A DNA stretch of 64,000 nt from Protea cynaroides. Lineage: Eukaryota > Streptophyta > Magnoliopsida > Proteales > Proteaceae. The stretch is from the NCBI GenBank assembly GCA_028583415.1, contig CM053270.1, forward strand, positions 2,370,001 to 2,434,000, written 5' to 3'. The notes under the pieces are model-generated. The model was not told the origin of the DNA. It did not search any database and worked only from the letters and a program-made list of their open reading frames with translations. The number at the start of each line of letters is the position of its first letter. The first letter of the stretch is position 1. Below, one piece after another: positions 45,076 through 57,692 of the stretch. A program made the position numbers and the translations under genes.

Positions 45076-48000
45076 CCCAAACTGAAGAAAAAAAAAGAAA
45101 AAAAAAGGGGAGAGAATTGTAGGTATCTTGCACCTATTAATAGAGGGGCATGATGAGTCCTGCTCTTAGAGGTCTGAAAGAAGATTTATTCCCACAACAA
45201 CTAAAGGTGGTCGTCGAAGGCGATATGCCCAACTGGAGCCGTTTTGACGAACTAGTTGTTTTAACTTTTTATTATTGGTATTCGATAGGTCATCCATGTC
45301 TAGGTCCAAGATTGATATGCTTATTGACAAGTCTAGTCCAATCTACCCTGTAAGTAAAAGAAAATCACCCTGTTTGGGATTTCAAACTCTGTGCTTTGTC
45401 TCTTCCATCATTTCCTCCCAGTTTTATACATCCTCCTATTCTACGTGCACAGTCAATTCTGGATCTGAAGATGATTGAAACGATGAGCCATCTCTTGAAC
45501 TTCAATGCCACCTGGCCTCTTATGAAAGAAAGGTCCAACCCGTTTGGGAAAACTTTAAATGATCAATTGGGAGACACAAGAGTACTCTCAAGAAACATTA
45601 TTGGAGAAGCTGCCATTTGTTCTACCTATGAAAAGATTCTAAGGAAAGCATTAAAGAGTAACAGATCATATTAGCAGGTCAGTCAGTCAATACAAATTAG
45701 TGGAGGATAGATGTGCCACCAAAAGGATAAAAATTTTAAAGTTCTTACAAAGTACATCATCTGCAAGCAAGAGATACATGATGAATGACCAATCCCAAAA
45801 TCAAAGAATGAGGTCATTGGAATACCCAAAAAAAGGAAAAGAAAATTCAAGCCTATGTTTTATCTACATCAATAATGGGAGGTAATCACATCAGACAGAA
45901 GGTGATGATTAACTTCTAGAGGACAACATACGGATTCACCATTCAGATAAAATCAAATACTAGATGAGCAGTCACAAATGTTCATAAAGATTACAAAAGA
46001 TCAGAGTACTAACTGGGGCAAAGATGCTCTATCTGATTGGAAATGTTTGGAAGAAGAAGATTCAAATCCAATATTGAAAGTCATGATTCAACTTTGCGAT
46101 CAAGCGAAGCACTGCATTATTTGGCCTCCACATCCAAAAAAAAAGGGGAAAAAAAAGAAAAGAAAATAGTAAGATGTTGAATGGCATTGGAGCTCGATAG
46201 TTTGCCAATTGTCCCTCTCACTTTAAGAGGATGGTAGTTTCAATTAAAGCCTGATAGCAAGTGCGATCATTCTTTGAGATTCACAGCATGTTGGACCGGA
46301 CTTTTGATTTTGGCCAATTACATCCCGCCTTTACAGGAGACAATCTCATCACTTTTTCATCATCAGAGAAAGATTTCTCATCGGCATTAGACTCTCTCTC
46401 TCGTCTATCAATCTGACAACCTTCTAAGGTGTCTCTATCACAAGCCCTTCTTTTGATTATCTATTTTTATGGCATTGTATCTCGTGATCATGTCATCATT
46501 TTATGTACAAATTCATGAATCTGGCTGGAACTTTCATCTATCGTTCATTACATCCGATGGCTTCCCAAGGTTCTTATAAACCCTTCATTTCTCAAGCCAA
46601 TAAAATGGGATCTTCTCGGTAAGATAAACCCATTCTACATAAACAACCAAACACTCTCCCAATGGTAGACCCATGTGGACAGTTTCACATCAGTCCTCCC
46701 AGACCTTCAACATCAATACTTGTCAACAAACTTAAAGGTTTTAGGCCCAGATATGATCGCGACTGATTCGGCATCTCGATGTGGCTTATTGAGACACATG
46801 TTCCATCTGAACATCTCTAAGAAAGGAAAACATAATTCGACACCATTTTAATTTTGGTGTGGGACTGCATTTTCCTAAGTTCACTTTTAGTGATGATTCA
46901 AATAGTTGTCTGCCTATCAATATGTGTAGATGTCAACTTAAATAGTGGGGCAAGGCTACCCATTTGTCATGAAAGTCATGCCGTTTGGATTTTCCCTAAG
47001 GGTTTCAGACCATTGGATAGGACCATAATTTTGGCAATATCCTCACCATATTAGGACTCTTTATTCAACCCAAGATGGGGTTTGTAAAAAAAATAAAAAA
47101 ATAAAAAATAAAAAAATAAAAAAAGAAGAAAATTCAAAGAAAAAATGAAAAAATGAAGGGAAGAAAAGAAACCTCAATGAGCAACCCATAATACCTCAAT
47201 GGGGATAGGCGACCTGATGCAACCCTAAAGCATTGCCCTCATTGGCCCTTCATAGAAAAATTCAGTGGTTCGTGTAGACAAGTGTCATACCCAGTCTACC
47301 CTCCATAAGGAAAGGAACCCCTCTTGCTCTCCAGTGAATCATACTCAGAGGAGTTGAACAAATCATCATCTGTTGGGCTCCATAGCATTGCATTTCAACA
47401 AAATTCTACCTTCAAATCCTTTTGTCACGTTAGGGAGAGAGCAAATTCTCATGGCCTGGTTACGAATGTAGCCAAGTTCATTAAATCATCAGCTCCTTCA
47501 TTTTTCAAGATTCAAGAAGGGCTTATCTAAGAAGTCACTTTCTGCAATCAATCTATTAATCTTCCCTTGACCTTGGAAGCATGGTCAAATTCTTGATGCA
47601 AGCGAGATTCAACCTAGTTCCAACTTTGTTAGGTTGCTCGTTTCCTTCTATAGTAGTTGTCTGTCACAACATGCAGACATTGGGGCATAGATATACCCCA
47701 TATAGAGGAATTGAATTTGATCATGAGCAATACATCTAGGATCCATTGTCAAGTCTGAAGTCACTAACTTTCCTAGTCAATAGAAGTAGGTCCATCCAAG
47801 TTGGTTTTTGCCAATTTCTCAATTCTCCCAATCCTGTTGATGAAGAAAATCCAATGTAGTCGCTCACCTGTTAGGATTTGGTCACCAAATTCTCTGAAGG
47901 AACACTTCGAGTCCTTTGCTCCTCATGCTTACTTTGGGGCCATGGTTCATTCATCTTTCAAAATTGGCACAACATTGTTGTAAAGCCCTGAGCTTTTCAT

Positions 48001-48590
48001 GAGCCTAGATCAAGGGCCAAACCCATGTCACATTTCATCGTCACTTGGCTGTTCTACCAATTTGGTCTACCATAGTGCACAGTCAAAGAACTTAGTTGAC
48101 CAGATGCCCCTTAATAGTTTAACACCAAGATCAATCAATAAAATCACTTTGGTTAGAGACTGTCAAGCTCCCCTCTTTCTTGTCCAAAATCCTTGCTAGA
48201 GTTTCTTTCAAATCCAAAATCCAACAACACCAATGTTGGCTGAAGAAAATCTTCACTTTCAAATTACATGGAACACTTCCAAGGGAATAACCAAGTCATC
48301 ACTACCGTGCTGAAATTGAGTCAAATTTGTAGTACCAAGTCATAAATGGAAAATTTCAAATCTAAGTATCATGCCAGCAAAGTCCATGACACCATTTTCA
48401 TGATGCCATGTTTTATGCCTTCACCAATAAAGCAGGGGAAAAAACCTTGGAAAACTGCCAAGGAATTCACCATCATTTCAAATATGTCCAGCACTCTATA
48501 GGTTCAAAGTTAAGGGACTTCCAAGATGGGTCAGATTTCAACCCTCAAGGTTCAAAGCCAACAAAGACTTCCTGTGTGGGTCACTTTCGA
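45076..48590. other. LARD middle interior, no gene seen
   Basis: Mostly low-complexity-free but without a coherent frame; longest frames are under 100 codons and show no motif. Purine/A runs at about 45080-45115 and 47085-47160 (AAAAATA units). I could not match it to gag, pol or an extra ORF. Confidence 0.5.
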
Positions 48591-49506
48591 GCATCCTAAA
48601 GGTTCATAGCAACAAAGCTACTTAAGAGGATATTCTAGTTTCCATTCCTGAAGGTTCATAGCCATAGAGCTTCCAAGAAGGATATTCTAATTTTTAACCC
48701 CGAAGGTCCAAAGTTGGTAGGAACTTCAAAGATAAGTCATTCAGTATCACCCTATAAGTGACCTTCTGAGTTCATGCTCATTTCAGAATCAATAGCAAAT
48801 TCCTTACCCTAAAAGTGACCTTCTGAGTTCTTGCCCATTTCATAATCAAATGCAGAGCCCTAGCTCATCCAAAGTTCAAATCAATCTCAGCCTATTAGTG
48901 AATCAAATGTAGAGCCCCAGCTCATTCAAAGATCATGTCAATCTCAGCCTATAAGTGAATCAAATGCAGAGCCTTAGCTTATTCAGAAAATCAATCTCAG
49001 AATCTCAATCAAAAGAGCCTCAGTTCAATCAAAGAAAAGACAGCAAGTCCTCCATCCAAACAAATCAAAGCCGAGCCCAAGCTCGTGGAACCAGCCTTGT
49101 ATTCACAGCCTAGCTTCATACAAGAAAAGGTTTATCAGCCTACAAATGGATCAAGTCGGGTTCAAGCCCATACGTACCTTGCATCATGAGTCCCACCTCA
49201 GCAAGAAGAGGTTCTCAGCCTACAAATGAGCCTTGTATTCACAGCCTAGCTTCATACAAGAAGAGGTTTATCAGCCTACAAATGGATTGAGCCAGGTTCA
49301 AGCCCGCACATACCTTGCATCATGAGTTCCACCTCAGCAAGAAAAGGTTCCTAGCCTAGCTTCATACAAGAAGAGGTTTATCAGCCTACAAATGGATCAA
49401 GTCGGGTTCAAGTCCGCGCATACCTTGCATCATGAGTCCCACCTCAGCAAGAAGAGGTTCCCAGCCTATAAATGAGCCTTGTATTCACAGCCTAGCTTCA
49501 TACAAG
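48590..49506. repeat. LARD tandem arrays 5 (mixed units)
   Basis: First short units (AAGGTTCATAGC and CTTCCAAG words), then units with CAGCCTATAAGTGAATCAAATG and GAGCCCCAGCTCATTC words, then about three copies of a roughly 130-bp unit (CAAGAAGAGGTTTATCAGCC, TACCTTGCATCATGAGT words). The last unit is broken at TACAAG, where the right LTR starts. Confidence 0.8.
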
Positions 49507-50528
49507 TGTAAGCACCCCATTTTTGCTACCCTCAGCATAAGTGAATCCATATGGCATGTTTTCGGCTTTTAACCCAAAGGTTTGTGATTCTCTAATGAAC
49601 CCCATAGCAGGGTCATAGGCTATTACCTACTTGGATGTATAGGTCATGAAATTATCTTCGAAATGAGACCAGAATCATCAAATTTTGACATCAAACAAGG
49701 AAGATATCACAGTTTGAAAGTGCTAGGGCATTTACGTAATTATTGTATGATGCATGCATTATCATTTAAACTTCAAGTCATCATATCTTAATCATCTGAT
49801 ATCGGAATCAAATGATTCAAAGGTCAATATTCCTTATTTTCAGTCCTCTTCAAAGTGGACGTGAAAAATCCCAAGCAAAGGTCACCAGTGGGCCCCACGC
49901 AAGCTTTCATGTAAAATTATCGATAGAACTCCAAAGCTTCATATCTTTGCTGTTCTACGTCGGATTTAGATGATTCCAAGGCTGTTATTCTTCATTTGTG
50001 ATGTTCTACAAAGTGGACGTGAAAAATATCGGGTAGAAGTCTCCGAAGGGTTCCATGCAAAATTACACATAGAAATGGTCATTTAATCTTAAAAAATTCA
50101 TATTTTGGTCACCCCATATCCAAATCAGGTAATTTCAGTTTTAAAATATTTCATTTTTAGTACTCTACAAAGTGGACGTAAAGGATTTCCAGTAGAAGTC
50201 TCTGAAGGATCCCATGCATAATGGTTAGCCAAATTATCGATAATTGACCCGCTTAAACTTTAAAAATTCATAAGTTGGCCATTATATTTTCAAATGAGGT
50301 GATTCAAGTTCCAATATTCCTCATTTTTAGTATTCTACAAAGTGAACATAGAAAATTTAGAATAGAGACTATCAAAAAATTTCATGTGGAATGGTGGCAG
50401 AAATGGACTATGAAATGATAGAAGAAGTCAACTTGATCCAAACCAGCTCAAGCCAACTTAGTCCAACTCAGCCCAGCCTAGCTCAGACCAATCCGAACCA
50501 AGTCATGTCGGTCCATATGCATGTATTT

Positions 50529-50581
<53 letters not shown>

Positions 50582-50589
50582 TTTATTTA

Positions 50590-50654
<65 letters not shown>

Positions 50655-50774
50655 GTGTAATATATTATCATATATAATATATATGTATTATATTATATAT
50701 TAATATATTTATATATATATATATATATTTATAAAATATACAATATATTATTATATATAATATATATGTCTTAT

Positions 50775-50846
<72 letters not shown>
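50529..50846. repeat. (TA)n microsatellite cluster
   Basis: Three long TA runs (about 50529-50576, 50593-50651 and 50779-50846) with AT-rich spacers. Self-complementary, so cruciform-prone and likely unstable in length. Confidence 0.97.
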
Positions 50847-50848
<2 letters not shown>

Positions 50849-50851
<3 letters not shown>

Positions 50852-51592
50852 GAAAGAGAGAAGGAAGAAGTCAAGAAGAAAAAGAGGAAGGAAGAAGAAA
50901 AGGAAAGAAAAGAAAAAAGGAAAGAGAGAAAAGAAAAAAAAATGTGAGAAAGGGAGAGGAAATTTTCTAGAAAGAGGAAGAAAAAAAGGAAAGAAGAGAA
51001 GAAGGAAAGAAAAAGAAAAGGAAGGAAGAGAGAAGAAGGAAAGAGAGAAAAGGGAGAAAGGGAAGACGTGAAAGAGGAGAGGGTTTTCTCGAAGAGAAAA
51101 CGAGAGAGAAGCCGTGAGAGAGAAAAGGAAAGAAAGAAAAGAAGAAAAAAATGTGAGAGAGGGAGAGGAGATTTTCTAGAAGAAGGAAGAAAAAAAGGAA
51201 AGAAGAGGAGAAGGAAAGAAGAAGAAAAGGAAGGAAGAAGAGAAGAAGGAAAGAAGAAAAAAAAGGAAGGAAGAGAGCAGAAGGAAAGAGAGAAAAGGGA
51301 GAAAGGGAGACGTGAGAAGGGGGATGGTTTTCGAGAAGAGAGGCCGTAATAGAGAAAAAGGGGTTTTCAGGAGGAGAAAAGGAGAGAGGCCGTGAGAAAG
51401 AGAGAGAGAAGAGAAGAGAAAAATGTGAAGAGAAAGAGGCCGAGAGAGAGAGAGAGAAGAGAAAAGGAGAGAGGCCGTGAGAAAGAGAGAGAGAGATGAA
51501 AGAGAAGAAGTCAAGGAGAAGAAGAGAAGAAGAAGAGAAAAGAGAAAAGAGAAAAGAAGAGGAGAAAGAGGAAAAGAAAAGAAAGAAGCACT
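50849..51592 (+). repeat. Purine-rich tract in LARD LTR
   Basis: About 740 nt almost entirely A and G on the plus strand, with GAAGAAGGAAAG-type words and longer internal repeats (GAGAGAGGCCGTGAGAAAGAG). Interrupted by short TTTTCTAGAA and CCGTGAG islands. Frames across it are artefacts. Confidence 0.92.
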
Positions 51593-52367
51593 CACCATTG
51601 TCATCATCTTCAAGCAGGCTGCAACCGAGGATTCATCCATCGTTGGAATATGGTAAGAAGCCTAAACTCATGTCTAAATAATTATCTCTTGATAATATGA
51701 ATGATTGAATAGGCTATGTGTACAATGTTGATACATGTTTGAGCAATTTTATCATGATTTTTGCCATGTCTATGTGTTTTCTCTCATGATACGAGATTTC
51801 TCTGGTTCAAAACTGAGCTCCATCCATAGAGATTTGCTTAGCCAAACAAATCCATGAGTGGAACAGTAGATTTGAAACACCTAATTTGGAACTCGAATTA
51901 GGGTTTCAGTCAATATGTCAAAATTTAATCTAATGACTCTCTAAATCCTAACCTAAATTCGTCTATGAGTCAGAAAGAACCTCTTGAAAGGTTTGGATTT
52001 ATTTGAATTTAGGAAGACCATGAAAAATCGTGTAAATTGTTGTGGTTTAAATTTTAATGAACATTGAATTTAACATAGATTTTGATGGCCTTATGATAAC
52101 ATTAAAATTGAATTGATGTTAATGGCTATGAAAGTGTTTTTTATTTGTTTCCATTCAATGTGTCATGCATGCAATGCTATGACTATATTTTATAATATTT
52201 GGCATAATAATCTCTTAAGTACTTGCCATTATTATTTTTTATATTTTATTTCTATACGTGGTATGATGGATGTTTCTTACCATGTATATACATGCTATAA
52301 TTGATGCTTGTCACATGTCTATTGTGATATCTTGTTAATTTTTATCCTTTCCATGCATAAAAGTACC

Positions 52368-52960
52368 ATGTTAAGTCTTACCATGCTTAGAAAATAGCAT
52401 ATAAGATCTTACCTATTTGGATGATTCATGCCATATTTGCATTCGATGTTTGGTACTTACCATATTGACATATAGATGCATACATTAATTTCTTACCATG
52501 TTAGGTCTTACCATGCTTAGAAAATAGCATATAAGATCTCACCTTATTTGGATAATTTTATCATATTTGCATTCTATGTTTGGTACTTATCATATTGACA
52601 TATAGATGCATATATTAATTTCTTGCCATTTTTTAGGTCTTACCATGCTTAGAAAATAGCATATAAGATCTTAACTTATTTGGATAATTTTTACCATATT
52701 TGCATTCTATGTTTGGTACTTGCCATATTCACATATAGATGCATATACTAATTTCTTGCCATTTTTAAGTCTTACTATGCTTAGAAAATAGCATATAAGA
52801 TTTTACCTTATTTGGATAATTTTTGCCATATTTGCATTCTATGTTTGGTGCTTACCATATTGACATATAGATGAATATATTGATTTCTTGTCATATTAGG
52901 TCTTGCCATGCTTAAATTAGCATACTAGATCTTGCCATATAGGTTCTTACCTTATTTGCA
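52368..52960. repeat. LARD LTR tandem array (130 bp unit, about 4.5 copies)
   Basis: Four near-complete units beginning TTAGGTCTTACCATGCTTAG and containing ATAGCATATAAGATCTTACC and CATATTGACATATAGATGCA, then a partial fifth unit. The left LTR starts within the equivalent of that fifth unit. Confidence 0.9.
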
Positions 52961-54043
52961 ATATATGTCATATTTGGGATATTTTTAACAATCTTTCTAT
53001 ATGTGTATTTCTTGCAATAAATGTGTTATATGCCATATTTAGATAAATAATTTATTTTTTTAAATAATTTAATTTATGCAACACCCTAGTTGAACTGTCA
53101 TATATGCACACTTCTAAAAGACAATCTAGGCGTGGGGACGTGCATTTAGGCACCCACATTCTTGGGAAGGGTATAATGGGAAATAAAAAAAATCTTAACA
53201 AAGAAAGAGAATACTTTGCCAAACCTTCCAAAATTAGAACTTAGGATGAAAAGGGTAGCTCAGGACGATTTCTGCCCCTCAGTAAACCCTAAACCAAGAA
53301 TAGGTTCTCAACCCTAAAACTAGAACAGGTTTTAAATCCTAAACTAAGAATAGGTTCAAAATCCCTAACCTAGAACATGTTATTCCATTATTTCGATCTA
53401 CGCGGATTCTGATTCCTAGGGCAAACCCTAGGATACGTTGGCTATTTGGGAAAATCCCAAATTTGGATCCACACCTTAGTCTACTCGGACTATCCATAGA
53501 TCCACTAGGATATCCATCCATATTCCAACCCAGAAAAGGGTTATCCACATTCCAACCCAGATAGGGTTATCCACATTTTAACCCAGATAGGGTTATGCAC
53601 ATTCAGACCCAGAAAGGGTTATCCATTCTTAGATCCACTAGGACTATCTATCAGTTCGTATGGACTATCCATATATTAACCCATAGGGTTTCTCATCCTT
53701 TCAAGCATAAACTTCAACTTGAACAATGAACTTAATCATTTACAAGCATAAATCACAGCCATAAACTTTAGTCACACTTGAACTACGATGGTGAACCTGA
53801 TTTTCGGAATAATTCTGTGATACGTAGGAAATCTGATGGATAGAGATTCGGTTCAATGATATCAAACTACTTGGTTTGGTTCGGTTTAATAGATAGAGTC
53901 TACCATAGAAAAGGCTTAGGAGACCGATTTCGATCGGACGGTTTGGGTGCCTAAACCCTTCCCATAACCGTAACCTGACGCTTACCCAATCTCTAATGGA
54001 CCAGAAATCCAATCTAAGGGTCATGAGTCAATCGAAGTCTTAC

Positions 54044-54929
54044 TTGCTTTTCTATCCCTCTTAATCTCTATACCAAGAATCTTCCTTCTTGCCCCAAATC
54101 TTTCATTTCAAATATAGAATTTAACTGTGCCTTCAACCTATTAATCTCGTCCATGTCTTTAGCTACAATCAATATACCATCAACATAAAGTAACAAATAA
54201 ATGAATGAGCTGTCAGATAATTTTCTGAAATATACACAACAGTCATATTGGTACCTACAATAACTAATATTTTCTATAACCGAATCTAACCTCCTATACC
54301 ACTATCAAGGAAACAGCTTCAAACAGTCAATAAGCATACATGGTCTTTTTTACCTTCAATGACAAAATCCTCAAGTTGATGCATATAAATTTGTTCATCT
54401 AGTTCTCCATGCAAGATTGTTGTTTTCACATCAAGTTACTCCAACTCCAAATCATACATGGAAACTAAAACAAGTAAGACACGAATAGAGCTATGTTCAC
54501 TATAGGGGAGAAAGCATAATAAAAAAAATCAACTCCCTCCACTTGGCTATAGCCCTTTGTAATTAAACATACCTTGCACTTAGCATTTTCACCTCTAGGA
54601 TGCTTTTTTTCCTCTTGAAAATCCATTTGTGGCACACAATTTTACTAACAATCATAAGCAACACCCCAAAGGGACAGCTCAGTTGGAAAAGACCAACACC
54701 TCTGAATTAAGAGGTCATAAGTTCAAATCACCTTGGGTCTACCTATCCAAAAAAAAATGCATGAGAAACAATATTAACGTAACCATACTTCTGAGGTGAT
54801 TGGAAATTCGTCCTTAGCATATCCCTAACAATCCTATATAGTTCCTCTTCTTGATACCCCTAGACATCTTCTTCAATGAAAGTAGTAATTGAACTGAAGT
54901 AGATTGTGCTTTCTTTAAAGATGGACCAT
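54044..54929 (-). pseudogene. pol: Cop-I: copia RT fragment
   Basis: Minus strand, about 54420-54050: 'LHGELDEQIYMHQLEDFVIE', then 'SFIYLLLYVDGILIVAKDMD', the copia RT region. The YVDD active site reads YVDG, so it is inactive; frameshifts and stops are present. Bounded by the truncated LARD LTR and the Athila LTR. Confidence 0.72.
54655..54752 (+). repeat. tRNA-derived SINE in Cop-I
   Basis: Contains an A-box-like AGCTCAGTTGGAAAAGA (54677) and a B-box-like GGTCATAAGTTCAAATC about 36 nt further, then a short tail and an A run (about 54741-54749). Too diverged and lacking an acceptor stem for a functional tRNA. TSD not clear. Confidence 0.6.
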
Positions 54930-56273
54930 TGATGGATTCATAATTTTATATATTTATTTCTCTTATATTTAGTCTATTTAACATATTATATGTCTTATGG
55001 TACTCATTTGTGATGATTTCTTATATAGAAGACTTTGGTGGAAAGTATTGGTAATTTATGTTTAAAATAAATTTTTTTTTGATATTTTCAATAATGATCT
55101 TCTGAATTTCATGCAGGTTTTTAATGTGGAAAGAATTCTAGAAATCAAATGTGATCCAAAAATTTGATCTGGAAAACTGATTTGAATTCAAACCAGAGAA
55201 TGAAGATTACCACACATAGAAGGTTTACTATTGGAAGGATTTGATTGATTGTCAGAAATCTTGAGGAGAATATATACCTCTATGGAATATACAAAGATTA
55301 ACAGGTCTAGGGGTGGCATTTGGTTAATAATGGAATGATTCTCTATCTAATCTAGGCACGAAGATTTTATCTAATCTTTATTTCCATGTAATAAGGTTGT
55401 CAATTCTAGACATATCAGTTTTAGTCTTCTCTACTCTGGCTATTTAAGCAATGTAAAGGCTACGTAATAGAGCATCCAAGAATTATTGAGAAGATAGTTT
55501 TATTTCTTTTGTCTTTCTTTTCTATCATGTCTAGCTAAGTTCTTTAGTCGATTCAAGGGAAATTCAATCCGGTTAGTAAAATTGTGAGATTTTGTTCTTA
55601 ATTTTAATTATTCTTCTATTCAAGTATCTATGTTTCTTGATTTTTCAAGTTAATGACTGTATGATTCAGTTTATTAAGAGGTCTATTAATTGATTGAGTT
55701 GTGTGGTTTATAGCTAACCTGAATTCATAATCCGTAATTGTTATGGTATTCAGGAAAAGTAGCAATTGTGCAGAACAATTATGATCCAAGTTTTTGTTAC
55801 TTGCTTAAAGGAATCATAGAATGAATTAAATAATCTGACGCTTGTTAGATTATTGTTCATCTTTAACTCCCTCTGAGAGTGTAATGCTATCAGTAAATTC
55901 ATGAGGATTGCTTAATACCAATTGGTTTATTAATAAGAATTAAATTATGTGTTGGGCTCAAATTAATGAAATTAGGGAAGGTAAGGATTGTCTGGCTTTT
56001 TGATAATCTTTGATTAAATATTTTAATAGAGAATAATATATATGAGGTCAGTGATCAATTTGCAGACGTGAGTAAATTTTCTTGAATTGACATCATCTTC
56101 CATTGAATTTTTGTTACTTAATTTTGTTGTCAATTAAATTGCAGAAGAAAAGCCCCCTTTTTCTTGGTAAGTAGACAATTTGATTAACTAGTCTATGTGG
56201 ATCGACCTTTACTTATCATTACTATTCATTGTAGGTAGAGTAATTTATTTTTGGTTGCGCTCGACACGCATCA
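54930..56273 (+). repeat. Ath-J 5' LTR, 1344 bp
   Basis: TGATGGATTCATAA to GACACGCATCA. The same start recurs at 63099. TATA-like elements are numerous in this AT-rich sequence and I do not single one out. Left flank ACCAT is the candidate TSD half. Confidence 0.85.
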
Positions 56274-56278
56274 AAATT

Positions 56279-56296
56279 TGGCACCATTGCCGGGGA
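56279..56296 (+). promoter_or_regulatory. Primer-binding site, Asp tRNA type (Ath-J)
   Basis: TGGCACCATTGCCGGGGA, two bases off the TGGCGCCGTTGCCGGGGA site usual for Athila elements. Confidence 0.75.
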
Positions 56297-56649
56297 CTAG
56301 TTTTAATCATATTGTGATTGTTTTCATTCTATTTAATTTTTTTTAGTCACTTATGTTCTTACCTTTGTATGAAATTTTTTTTTTTTTCTGTTTCAGGTAT
56401 CGATAGTTTTTTCGATAAGTATTGCTTGCGCATGAAATTTTGGATGACTTAGGGGCGCTACAAGAAGCTTATTTCGAAAAACATTAAAAAAATAAAAAAA
56501 AGCTTGATCTAATAATTTTAATTTTACGTGGTTTTCGTGCACTTTGTATTGTCAGTCAGAATTTTTCTTTGGGACTTTTTTTAATTAGTTTTTATTTATT
56601 TATTTATTAATATTTTTTTTATCCATTGTATGGGTATCTTGGTTAATGA

Positions 56650-57692
56650 CTTAATCTTCTAACTCTGGTGAATTGATATTTGATCCAGAACCCGAAAAAA
56701 CTTTGCACCGGTTAAGGAAAGAAGCTAAGAAAATTCTGGCAAAATAAGTTTCAACATCACAAGGATCAATTGTTTCTAATATAGTTTCTAGTGAACTACT
56801 AGTAGAGGAAGCCATGGCTGAAAACAGGACTTTGAAAGAGCTGGCTGCTCCTAATCTAAACCAGCAACCTTTGTGTATTGAATTTTTAAATCTAGAAGTG
56901 GCATTTGAATTAAAATCAGGACTAATACATCTACTACCCAAATTTCATGGTCTTGTTGGAGAAGATCCTCACAAACATTTGAAGGAATTTCATATGGTAT
57001 GCTCTAGCATGAAACCACAGGGTATTATAGAGGCACAAATCAAGTTGTGCGCTTTTCCATTCTCTTTAGATGAATATGCTAAAGATTGGTTGTACTACAT
57101 TCCCTCTGGTACAATCAATTCATGGAATGAGATGAAACATTAATTTTTAGGGAAATATTTCCCTGCATCTAAAGCGGAAAATATAAGGAAAGAGATATGT
57201 GGAATTCGAAAACACTATGAAGAAACATTATACGAGTATTGGAAACGCTTCAAGAAACTTTGCGCAAGCTGCCCATACCATCAAATTAGTGACCAGCTTC
57301 TGATTCAATATTTCTATGAAGGATTGTTACAATGGAGAGGAGTATGGTGGACGCTGCTAGTGGAGGAGCTTTAGTTGACAAAACTCCAGAAGCTGCGAAA
57401 AGCTTAATTTCTAATATGACGGGAAATTCACAGTAATTTGGTACAAGGATGGAGCAAACATCGAAGAAAGTTAATGAGGTAAGTACATTAAACCTTGAAC
57501 GTCATATTTCTGATCTAACTTCTTTGGTGAGACAAATGGCTGTAGGAAATTTGCAAACAATTAAAGCATGTGGCATTTGCTCAGCCACCAGTCATGCTAT
57601 GGATATGTGTCCCACACTTCAAGAAGATACATCAGTCCAACAAGCAAATGCCATGGGAGGATTTCAAGGGAAACCTCAACGAAAGTATGATC
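56650..57692 (+). pseudogene. gag: Ath-J Gag, N-terminal and capsid part
   Basis: Reading begins near 56660 (SNSGEL...DPEPEKTLHRLRKE), with a stop at about 56746. The capsid core is open at 56814-57143: 'FELKSGLIHLLPKFHGLVGE', 'HLKEFHMVCSSMKP', 'LCAFPFSLDEYAKDWLYY'. A stop near 57141 interrupts 'MKH..FLGKYFPAS'; the frame then reads through 'YEYWKRFKKLCASCPYHQIS' and shifts near 57330. Typical Athila gag order. The Tek solo LTR splits it at 57692. Confidence 0.8.

Larger units (their letters stand above)
39787..54043 (+). mobile_element. LARD-like non-autonomous LTR element with very long LTRs
   Basis: A 1.17-kb stretch at 39787-40957 is repeated at about 52925-54043, as expected for two LTRs, the left one 5'-truncated. 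An Arg-type primer site follows the left copy. The 8.5-kb interior shows no gag or pol and is rich in tandem arrays. The right LTR starts TGTAAGCACCCC. Long LTRs plus a non-coding interior fit the LARD concept; the primer site suggests descent from the Ogre/Tat group. No purine tract precedes the right LTR, which is odd. Confidence 0.65.
49507..54043 (+). repeat. LARD 3' LTR, at least 4.5 kb
   Basis: Starts TGTAAGCACCCCATTTTTGC. In order: repeats of about 155-170 bp (49770-50395, CTACAAAGTGGACGT word), a TA microsatellite cluster, a purine-rich tract, a TACC-rich segment, a 130-bp tandem array (52368-52960), then the part shared with the left LTR (to CGAAGTCTTAC). The last roughly 60 bp seen on the left are missing where copia sequence begins at 54044. 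Confidence 0.65.

Noticed and set aside
45076..48590. Host gene inside the LARD interior
   Set aside because: No frame beyond 100 codons, no motif and no convincing exon chain.
50391..50874. Several open frames of Tyr-Ile repeats on both strands
   Set aside because: Translations of (TA)n runs.
50766..51681. Open frames rich in Lys, Arg and Glu (plus) and Ser/Leu/Phe (minus)
   Set aside because: Products of the purine-rich tract with no codon structure.
54677..54735. tRNA-like A and B boxes suggesting a tRNA gene
   Set aside because: No acceptor stem or anticodon arm can be built, and an A-rich tail follows; a SINE fits better.
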